From Faecalicatena contorta (GTDB lineage Bacteria; Bacillota; Clostridia; Lachnospirales; Lachnospiraceae), in assembly GCF_021531895.1 (NCBI RefSeq), contig NZ_JAFBIX010000015.1, positions 1 through 64,000 on the forward strand: a stretch of 64,000 nt of DNA. Direction: 5' to 3'. This document shows positions 53,661-62,300 of this stretch, piece after piece (positions within the stretch are counted from its first letter, which is position 1; each line of letters starts with the position of its first letter). Under the pieces are notes generated by a model. It was not told the DNA's origin. It was given only the letters and a program-made list of their open reading frames with translations, and did not search any database. Made by a program: the position numbers and the translations under genes.

Positions 53661-54488
53661 ATGACCAAGTGTAAAGTAATCGCCCTTGCAAATCAGAAGG
53701 GAGGAACCGCAAAGACTACAACTACATTAAATCTTGGAATTGGTCTTGCACATCAGGGGCGAAAAGTATTATTGGTTGATGCTGATCCACAGGGAGATTT
53801 AACAACTGCATTGGGTTGGACGAATGCAGACAGTCTTCCGATTACACTGGAAACGCAAATGAAGAAGATATTACAAGACGAACCATTTGTGTATAATGAA
53901 GGCATTTTGCATCATAAAGAAGGAGTAGATATTGTTCCGACCAACATTGAGTTATCGGGTATGGAAATATCACTGGTAAATGCCATGAGCAGAGAGCAGA
54001 CATTAAAGCTGTATCTGGCAAATTTGAAAAAAGATTATGATTATATCCTGATTGATTGTATGCCTAGTCTTGGTATGCTGACAATCAATGCATTAGCTGC
54101 CGCAGACAGTGTAATTGTTCCAGTGCAGGCTCATTATCTTCCACTAAAGGGCATGACACAGTTAATGAAAACAATTGGTAAGGTACAAAGACAGCTAAAT
54201 CCTAATCTGAAGATTGATGGAGTATTGCTGACACTTGCAGATATGCGGACAAAACTTGCAAAGACAACAGAGGATAGCCTTAGAGAGAATTATGGAAAGC
54301 ATATTCGGATTTTCAAAACGATTATTCCAGTGGCTATCACAGCAGCAGAAAGCAGTGCAGCAGGACAGAGCATTTATGAGTATGACAAGAATGGAACTGT
54401 TGCAAAGGCATATGCAGAATTTACGAGGGAGGTGATTCAATGTGGCGAAAAGCAGAGAAATAAACATGAATCTTCCCTCAGCCGATGA
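53661..54488 (+). CDS. parA: ParA family ATPase
   Basis: A 275-residue Walker-type ATPase for partition of the element. The deviant Walker A is KGGTAKTTTTLNLGIGLAHQGRKVLLVDADPQGDLTTAL, followed by YILIDCMPSLGMLTINAL and VPVQAHYLPLKGM. In conjugative elements such proteins help maintain the excised circular form. The ATG at 53661 follows AAGGAGG by 7 nt. The 3' end overlaps parB by 47 nt. Confidence 0.93.
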   Translation: MTKCKVIALANQKGGTAKTTTTLNLGIGLAHQGRKVLLVDADPQGDLTTALGWTNADSLPITLETQMKKILQDEPFVYNEGILHHKEGVDIVPTNIELSGMEISLVNAMSREQTLKLYLANLKKDYDYILIDCMPSLGMLTINALAAADSVIVPVQAHYLPLKGMTQLMKTIGKVQRQLNPNLKIDGVLLTLADMRTKLAKTTEDSLRENYGKHIRIFKTIIPVAITAAESSAAGQSIYEYDKNGTVAKAYAEFTREVIQCGEKQRNKHESSLSR

Positions 54489-55377
54489 CCTTTTTACCAC
54501 TCAGGAAGAAAGGGACCATAAGAATCAGGAATATGTAAAAAATATTTCTCTTTTTGAGATTACTGATTTTCCTAATCACCCATTTAAGGTAAGAATGGAT
54601 GCTAAGATGGTGGAGACTATCGAAAGTGTTCGTGAACATGGTGTATTGGTTCCTGCTCTTGTCAGAGAGAAGCCAACAGGTGGGTATGAAATGATTTCTG
54701 GACACCGTAGAAAAATGGCAAGTGAACTGGCAGGGTTAGAAAATATCCCTTGTATTGTAAGAAATCTCAGTGATGACGAAGCAGTTATTGTCATGGTTGA
54801 CAGCAATCTTCAAAGGGAAGAAATATTACCATCAGAAAAAGCATTTGCTTACAAAATGAAGTTAGATGTCATGAAAAGACAGGGACAAAGAACTGATTTA
54901 ACTTCGTCGCCATTGGCGACAAAGTTGAAAGGGAAACGTTCTGATGAATTATTGGGTGAGGAGGTTGGAGAAAGTAAAGACCAAATAAGAAGATATATTC
55001 GATTAACCTACTTGATACCGGAAATTCTTGATATGGTCGATAACAAGAAAATTGCCATGCGTCCGGCGGTGGAGCTGTCTTATTTGCCAAAAGAAGAACA
55101 GGAGATATTGTACGATACCATGGAATCGGAAGATTGCACTCCAAGTCATGCACAGGCAATCAAAATACGCAAATTTTCCGCAGAAGGCAGATTGAATGAA
55201 GATGTGTTACTGTCGATTATGTCAGAAGAAAAGCCAAATCAGGTAGAGCAATGGAAAATTCCGAAGAATCGACTGAAGAAATATTTTCCATCGGGAACTA
55301 CACAGCAGAAAATGGAAGAAACTATTATCAAAGCACTGGAATTATACCGAAGACGGGAAAAAAGCAGGGAACGATAA
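54442..55377 (+). CDS. parB: ParB family DNA-binding protein
   Basis: A 311-residue protein with the ParB N-terminal domain (PFKVRMDAKMVETIESVREHGVLVPALVREKPTGGYEMISGHRRKMASELAGLENIPCIV), conserved GHRR motif, and a helix-turn-helix domain (about 150-220, DELLGEEVGESKDQIRRYIRLTYLIPEILDMV). It binds a centromere-like site and partners ParA. The start is GTG within the 3' end of parA. No parS-like repeat was recognised nearby. The 269 nt after it hold no convincing gene; an overlapping frame there looks like a shadow of the parB end. Confidence 0.9.
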   Translation: MAKSREINMNLPSADDLFTTQEERDHKNQEYVKNISLFEITDFPNHPFKVRMDAKMVETIESVREHGVLVPALVREKPTGGYEMISGHRRKMASELAGLENIPCIVRNLSDDEAVIVMVDSNLQREEILPSEKAFAYKMKLDVMKRQGQRTDLTSSPLATKLKGKRSDELLGEEVGESKDQIRRYIRLTYLIPEILDMVDNKKIAMRPAVELSYLPKEEQEILYDTMESEDCTPSHAQAIKIRKFSAEGRLNEDVLLSIMSEEKPNQVEQWKIPKNRLKKYFPSGTTQQKMEETIIKALELYRRREKSRER

Positions 55378-55646
55378 GCAATTTGACACCAAGGGAGCAG
55401 TCTATCCGTTGGCAGTCAATGAGAAATCAGCATTTTCCTGTTTTCCCCTCCCCACACCCTACCCCTTTGGTTTACCAGCAGATTACCAGCCGAAAAGACA
55501 ATAAGGAGCCGGGAACATCTTTTCTTTCGGCAGGTCAGAGATTCCCACACCTGCATGACAGCAAGAAGTAAACAGAATAAAGCAATAGCAGGCGTTTCAG
55601 ACGGACGTCTTTTTTTATTGGATTGAAAAGAAAGGAATTGTAGAAA

Positions 55647-58600
55647 ATGAAGAAGATATGGAAACGAGTGTGTACAGGGATTCTTGCCCTGACCACGATT
55701 TTAACTGCATTGCCGATTACATCGGTTCAGGCAGCGGAAACACAGTATTGGACAGAGTCCGCAGAGAGAGTTGGACATGTGGAACATTTGATGAACGACG
55801 GAACAATAAAAAGTACTTTCAACGAAGGACATATGAAAGTAGAGGGCGAAACCGCCTACTGTGTAAATATCAACATGAAATTTAAGAATGGCTATAAAAC
55901 TAGACATGACGCAAGTGCCAGCATGAGTGCAGATCAGATTGAAGATGTGGCATTGTCGCTTGAGTATATGAAACAGTATACAGGCAGTCACAGTAATCTG
56001 AGTGCAAATCAGGCATATCTTTTAGAGCAGTGCCTTGTGTGGCAGCGTTTAAGTGAGCATTTGGGTTGGCAGTGTGATAATGTCCGAGCTGTATATTCCG
56101 AGATTTCTCAGGATATTCAGAATGAAGTGTATGCTGGAGCGAAAGCATTTGTAAAGGCAAATAAGGGACGCTATAAATGCGGTGGATATATCTATACTGG
56201 AGAAGGACAGGACATCGGACAGTTTTGGGCAGAACTGAATGTTGGAAATGCAAAGGTAAAGAAAACAACCGCAAATGAGATTGTCACAAATGGAAATGCG
56301 ATGTATTCCATTGCGGGAGCAACCTTTGGTATATTCTCAGACCAGAATTGTGGTAATCAGATTGGAACACTTACAACAAACGAAAATGGAGATACAAATG
56401 AGGTTGAAGTAACTGCCGGAACTGTTTATATCAAAGAGCTTTCTGCACCGAAGGGATATAAGCTGGATACGACAGTACGCAGTCTGAAAGTTGAAGCCGG
56501 AAAAACAGCCGTATTAAATGTTTCAGATGTTCCGAAAGTGACAGAAACATTGGTAGACCTGTTCAAGATTGATATGGAGACAGGAAAAGCAACTGCACAG
56601 GGAAATGCAGCACTGGCAGGAGCAGAGTTTACCTGGCATTATTATGACGGACTTTATACAAAAGACAACTTACCGGAGAAAGCAACACGTACCTGGGTTA
56701 CAAAGACGGTAGCAGAAAAAGACAGTGACGGAACCATTCATTATGTGACAAAACTGGCAGATGCCTACAAAGTATCCGGAGATGCATTTTACACTCAGAA
56801 TGAAAAAAGCGTATTACCACTTGGAACATTGACTGTTGAAGAAACAAAAGCACCAAACGGATATTTACTGGACGGAGCTTATATGCAGGCAGGAGACAGT
56901 ACAGAACAGATAAAAGGAATGTATCTGACACAGATCACAGAGGACGGAGAACTTGCAGTTCTTTCCGGAAGCAATCAGTATTCCGTATCTGATCAGGTAA
57001 TCCGAGGTGGGGTGAAGATTCAGAAACGTGATTTAGAGACAAAAGATACCAAAGCACAGGGAAGTGCCACATTAAAAGATACAGCATTTGCAATTATTTC
57101 TCTGAACGAGAATCCGGTTCTGGTAGAAGGAAAACTGTACAAGAAGAATGAGACAGTTAAGATGATTCAGACAGGAATTGACGGAATTGCAACAACGACG
57201 GCAGATTTACTTCCGTATGGTAAATACAAAATGGAAGAAACCAAAGCACCGGAAGGTTATCTGACTGACGGGGCAAAAGCGATTGAATTTTCGATTACAG
57301 AAAATGGAAAAATCGTGGATTTAACAGACGAAAGTCATTCCATTTACAACCAGATTAAACGTGGAGATCTGGAAGGCGTAAAGATTGGAGCAGGTACACA
57401 TAAGAGACTTGCGAATGTTCCTTTTAAGATTACGAGTAAAACAACCGGAGAGAGCCATATCGTAGTGACAGATAAAAATGGTCAGTTTTCAACCGCTTCC
57501 GATTGGGCGTCTCATAAGAAAAATACAAATGCAGGAAAATCCAGTGAGGACGGTATCTGGTTCGGAACTTCTGAGCCGGACGATAGCAAAGGTGCATTGC
57601 TTTATGATACTTATGAGATTGAGGAATTATCTTGTGAATCCAATAAAGGCATGAAGCTGATCCCTGCATTTGAAGTTGTTGTCAGCAGAAATAAAGTGAA
57701 AATCGACCTTGGAACACTGACCGATGAGTATGAGAAAGAGATTAGCATTCATACAACCGCAACAGACAAGAAAACGGGCGAAAAGATAATTGTTGCAGGA
57801 AAGAAAGTAACGATTGTGGATACAGTTACTCTGGACGGTCTGGAAGAAGGAAGAAAGTACCAGTTAAAAGGCTGGCAGATGCTGAAAGAGGAAAATGCTG
57901 AACTGCTCATTGATGGAAAGCGTGTGGAAAGTGATTATACTTTTGTTGCTGACAGCGAGAAAATGAAAGTAGAGATTTCTTATACGTTCGATGCATCAGA
58001 ACTTGGCGGACAGAATCTGGTTACATTTGAAGAATTATATGACCTGAAGAATCCGGAAGAACCTGTAAAAGTTGCAGAGCATAAGGACATTGACGATGAA
58101 GGACAGACGGTCCTGATTACAGAGCGAAAGATTTCGATTCATACCACAGCAACTGATAAGAACGGTAAGAAAGAAATCGAAGCCGGAAAAGATCTGACGA
58201 TTGTAGATACAGTTACTTTAGATGGATTGGAAATCGGTACAAAGTATAAATTGTCTGGTTGGCAGATGGTTAAGGCAGAAAATGCAAAGCTGATTATTGA
58301 TGGCAAAGAAGTTACCAATGATTATGAATTTATTGCTGATAAGGAAAACATGGAAGTGCAGGTTGAGTTTACTTTCGACGGCAGCACTCTTGGAGGAAAG
58401 CAGCTTGTAACTTTTGAAGAACTGTATGATATGACAAATCCGGAAGAACCGAAAAAGGTAACAGAGCATAAGGATATCAACGATGAAGGACAGACCGTAA
58501 CCATCAAAGAAGTACCGGAAACACCAACCCCAGAGACACCGGGTACTACTACAAAGACAAGCAATCCTCCAAAAACAGGAGACACCGCAAAAGCAGGATT

Positions 58601-58721
58601 GTGGCTAGCCATTGCTGCATTGTCTGCAATGGGCGTTGGTGGGGTGGCTATCCATGCAAGAAAAAAGAAGAAAGCACCACTGGCGATTGAAGAAAAGAAA
58701 GAAGAAAGCGAGGACGAATAA
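55647..58721 (+). CDS. Thioester-domain and VaFE-repeat adhesin, LPXTG-type anchored
   Basis: A 1024-residue surface protein. After the signal peptide (ends TSVQAA, about residue 30) comes a thioester-like domain with Cys72 (GETAYCVNI) and Gln128 (LLEQCLVW), the pair that forms an internal bond reacting with host surface groups. Cna-B/SpaA modules follow (about 225-680), each ending in KAPxGY-like elements, then two VaFE repeats (about 698-825 and 828-955) with ISIHTTATDK and TFEELYD. The end is NPPKTGD, a helix and basic residues. The element thus gives its host an adhesin. Confidence 0.88.
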   Translation: MKKIWKRVCTGILALTTILTALPITSVQAAETQYWTESAERVGHVEHLMNDGTIKSTFNEGHMKVEGETAYCVNINMKFKNGYKTRHDASASMSADQIEDVALSLEYMKQYTGSHSNLSANQAYLLEQCLVWQRLSEHLGWQCDNVRAVYSEISQDIQNEVYAGAKAFVKANKGRYKCGGYIYTGEGQDIGQFWAELNVGNAKVKKTTANEIVTNGNAMYSIAGATFGIFSDQNCGNQIGTLTTNENGDTNEVEVTAGTVYIKELSAPKGYKLDTTVRSLKVEAGKTAVLNVSDVPKVTETLVDLFKIDMETGKATAQGNAALAGAEFTWHYYDGLYTKDNLPEKATRTWVTKTVAEKDSDGTIHYVTKLADAYKVSGDAFYTQNEKSVLPLGTLTVEETKAPNGYLLDGAYMQAGDSTEQIKGMYLTQITEDGELAVLSGSNQYSVSDQVIRGGVKIQKRDLETKDTKAQGSATLKDTAFAIISLNENPVLVEGKLYKKNETVKMIQTGIDGIATTTADLLPYGKYKMEETKAPEGYLTDGAKAIEFSITENGKIVDLTDESHSIYNQIKRGDLEGVKIGAGTHKRLANVPFKITSKTTGESHIVVTDKNGQFSTASDWASHKKNTNAGKSSEDGIWFGTSEPDDSKGALLYDTYEIEELSCESNKGMKLIPAFEVVVSRNKVKIDLGTLTDEYEKEISIHTTATDKKTGEKIIVAGKKVTIVDTVTLDGLEEGRKYQLKGWQMLKEENAELLIDGKRVESDYTFVADSEKMKVEISYTFDASELGGQNLVTFEELYDLKNPEEPVKVAEHKDIDDEGQTVLITERKISIHTTATDKNGKKEIEAGKDLTIVDTVTLDGLEIGTKYKLSGWQMVKAENAKLIIDGKEVTNDYEFIADKENMEVQVEFTFDGSTLGGKQLVTFEELYDMTNPEEPKKVTEHKDINDEGQTVTIKEVPETPTPETPGTTTKTSNPPKTGDTAKAGLWLAIAALSAMGVGGVAIHARKKKKAPLAIEEKKEESEDE

Positions 58722-58783
58722 GGATTACAGGGTGGTGAAATACCACCCTCTTACATAGCGAAACAGGCAAGGAGGACAAAAGA

Positions 58784-58990
58784 ATGGTAGTGAACCAGAA
58801 AGCGGTAAAAGTTATCAATAAGATATTTGAAGCAGGAATTACAGAGGAAAAAGATATTTCTGCAATGACCTTGGACGAGATTTTGGAAATTCAAGGGATT
58901 ACGGTTGCAGAGATTGGAATGATCAATGATTTGCAGAAAGCAATCAAAGCCAATAAAGTGATTACTTTTTTGGGAGGTGGAGCAGTATGA
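58784..58990 (+). CDS. Small conserved ICE protein
   Basis: A 68-residue protein (MVVNQKAVKVINKIFEAGIT, ending FLGGGAV) with a helical composition and no recognised domain. GGAGG precedes the ATG by about 8 nt. It overlaps the next gene by 4 nt, so the two are coupled. Small proteins of this length occur at this place in related elements. Role unknown. Confidence 0.65.
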   Translation: MVVNQKAVKVINKIFEAGITEEKDISAMTLDEILEIQGITVAEIGMINDLQKAIKANKVITFLGGGAV

Positions 58991-59328
58991 GATATGACGT
59001 TATGAATGAGTATTATACGGAAATCCGTTTGTTTGGAAAACCTGCATTATTTAACGATATGCGTTTGGATCAGGAGACAGTTCCGAAAGGGTTATATTTA
59101 TATGAAGTCAGATATGATGATGAAACGTGGGAACCAGTCCAGATTGCAAAAGGCATTTTAGCGAATCATTTGGGTTCGGTTCTTACACGCGAACGGTTAA
59201 AAATACCAGCGAATGGTTATCTTGACCTGGAAGCGAAAACGGACTGGAAATATAAAGATAAGGGGTGCCGGACAGTGCAGGAGTTTTTAGAAAAATATCC
59301 AATCAGACAAAAAGAAAGAGAACGATAG
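58987..59328 (+). CDS. LPD28 domain-containing protein
   Basis: A 113-residue protein. The block YYTEIRLFGKPALFNDMRLDQETVPKGLYLYEVRYDDETWEPVQIAKGILANHLGSVLTRERL matches the large polyvalent protein-associated domain 28 as I know it: such domains go with conjugative-element proteins that enter the recipient. The function is unknown. It overlaps the upstream gene by 4 nt and ends 11 nt before the giant gene. Confidence 0.75.
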   Translation: MRYDVMNEYYTEIRLFGKPALFNDMRLDQETVPKGLYLYEVRYDDETWEPVQIAKGILANHLGSVLTRERLKIPANGYLDLEAKTDWKYKDKGCRTVQEFLEKYPIRQKERER

Positions 59329-59339
59329 GAGGAAGGTAC

Positions 59340-62300
59340 GTGGTAAAGAAATTTGATGTCATTACAAAACTGTATGAGGAAGCAACGCAGGAAGTGACAG
59401 AGTCACCGGAAAAGTGGATAGCCTTTCTTCAGTCAGCCAGTAAAAATTACCGATTGCCATTTGATGAACAGCTTTTGATTCATGTGCAGCGTCCAGAAGC
59501 AACCGCAGTACTTCCTATGGAAAAATGGAATGAAAAGTTTGGACGGTGGGTAAAACGGGATTCTAAAGGAATTGCTGTATTTGATAAGAGTTCCGATAGA
59601 TTAAAGTTAAAATATTATTTTGATGTATCCGATACCAGAGAAGGAAAGTATAAGCGTCTGGTGCGTCCGGTCTCTTTGTGGAGTGTGGCAGAAGAACAAC
59701 AGGAACCAGTAAAAGAAGCCTTGGTAAATACATTTGGCGTGACGGACGGAGACAGAAAAGAGTTTGCGATGGTGATTCTGGAAGCGTCTCTGAATATTGC
59801 AGAGGATAACATTGGAGATTATCTTCCGGATATCCTACTTGCGACAAAGGATAGTCCGTTAGAAGAAATTGATGAGTTTAATATCCGGTTGAAAATGAAA
59901 CAACTGCTTGCAAACAGCATTTCTTATATGCTTTTTTTGCGTTGTGGAATTGAACCGGACATTTATCTGGAGACAAGGGACTTTCAAAATATTCGGGACT
60001 TTCATACAAAGGAGTTAGTCAATCTCTTTGGCGTGGCTGCGAGTGATATGTCAGAAATGGCATTAGGAGAAGTTGCGGACACAATACGAAAGTTAAAGAT
60101 ACAGGAACGGAAGCAACGCACATTTGTTGAACAGAAAACAACAGATTATAATGTGGATAACAAACAGGAAATCGCAACAGAAAGGGGACAGGACAATGGC
60201 AGCAATCACATACAGCAGACAGGGAGATTATCTCCTGCCGAATCTTACAATTCCAGAGGGCGAGGAAGTTCACCTTGGGAAGTACGCATATCTCCGAAAA
60301 CAATATCTGATGAAGAATCGGTACGGAATGTATCTGAATCTTCTGACAGCGGGAACATTGAACCAGCATCTGATTCAGACGGAGGAAGAAGCACAGAACA
60401 GAATGGAGACACTTATTCAGCAGATGGCAGAGAACGAGGGCGTGACAGAAGAACTGAAAGCCAGAGATCAGATGGAGTGGATCGGGAGAATGAACAATAT
60501 CCGGCAGAGAGCGCAGGAAATCGTGAGGAACGAAATCCTGGAGAATTAGAAGAAAATAATAGGAGTAGTGACATACTTCCAAGTGAGGAAGAACAACTTC
60601 AAATATTAGAAGAGAAGGCAGAGGAAAAATCCCCTGCTTTTTCTTTTTCACAGGAACTGATTGATGAGGTTCTTCAAGACGGTCCGCATTTTGCAGATGG
60701 AAAATACGATATCTATTCTTATCTTAAACAGGAACATAGCACATCAGAAAATGTGAAATTCTTGCAGGGTGCATATGGCATGGGTGGAAGAACATTAAAT
60801 ATAAATGGAATAAAACTTGATGAAAACTATGACAGTAAAGGAATAAAACTACGGAAAGGATATGAAGTAGATTCACCAGAAATTTTACTGAAATGGAACG
60901 TAGTCGTAAAAAGAGTTGGAGAACTTATTGCTGTTGGAAGGTATCTTTCAGAGCAGGAACAGAAAGAATTTCCAGAGTATGAAAAAAGAAAAATTGCCAG
61001 AGGAAGACCTTTGCAGGAAGAATCTGAGCTACAATTAATATCAGACAGAGCTGTAACAGAATCGGAAAACGAATCGGCAGATTATGACATTTCTGAGGAT
61101 ACTGTTGTTACGATAGGAATGAAAGATTATGAAGTTGAGTTCCTGTCAGCAGAGAGAGTGGTACTTCGGGATCAGCAATATCCGATTTTTAGCGAAGAAC
61201 TATCCAGAGAAGAATTTGACCGTAAGATATGTGAGAATCCGGCAAATGACCATTTGAAAATCAAACGGCCATTGCCGGAATTACCAGCCGAAGAAGAAAA
61301 AGAGGCACAGCCGACAGATGTTCCATCAGAAGAAACAGAGACAGAGCTGAGTATTCCGGAGCAGAATTATCAGTTTGTGATGAAGATGGCAGGCGAAGTT
61401 TTACGGGGAGAAGTGGATTTCAAAACCTTTGAGGCAGGAGCAGGCTTCATGCCCCTTACGATTGAGCAGGTTGGTGACAACTTTATTGTAATCTCTCATT
61501 ACTATGAGCAGAATGGAGATGCCATGGCAGATCCGGATATGGAATTTGCTTATGATAATGACAGGAAAACGCTTCAGGCAAGAACTTATCAGCAGGACGC
61601 ATTACAAAGATACGATGAAGTTTATGGCGATGACGGATATAATGAGGAGCTGGAAGAAGAACTGAATCTATTTGCACATGAGTGGTTCCAGACAATCGAG
61701 AAACAAGGATATGTTCCGGTACAGGAAGCAGCGGAATTGGAAGCAGGCGAATTACCAGCCGAAGAAGAAAATACTTTGGAATTAGCCCCTTCCTGGGAAC
61801 AGGGCGAACCTGCAAAGAAAGCGCAGAGCTACGATTTGTATCCGGAAGTTTCCGGGCAGAACAGACATCAGTATCAGATTATGGAGGAAGTGCCGGAGTA
61901 TGGCTCAGCCAAAGAAAAGTTCAGGGCAAATATTGCAGCGATTCAACTTCTGAAGAAATGTGAAAACGAACATCGTTATGCAACACCGGAAGAACAGGAA
62001 ATACTGGCAAAATATGTTGGTTGGGGCGGTCTTTCAGATGCATTTGATCCAAAGAAATCCGCATGGGCAGCCGAGTATCTGGAATTGCAGACTGTATTAA
62101 GTGAAGAAGAATACGAATCTGCAAGAGAATCAACGCTGACAGCGTTCTATACTCCGCCGATTGTAATCAAGAGTATGTATCAGGCACTGGAAAACATGGG
62201 ACTAAAGAGTGGAAATATTCTGGAACCAAGTTGTGGTGTCGGTAACTTTATCGGTATGAAACCAGAATCTCTTTCGGACTGTAAGATGTATGGTGTGGAA

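Noticed and set aside
55251-55571. 106-codon frame overlapping the end of parB
   Set aside because: First half is a shadow of parB; the tail is rich in Pro, His and Ser with no family resemblance and no ribosome site.
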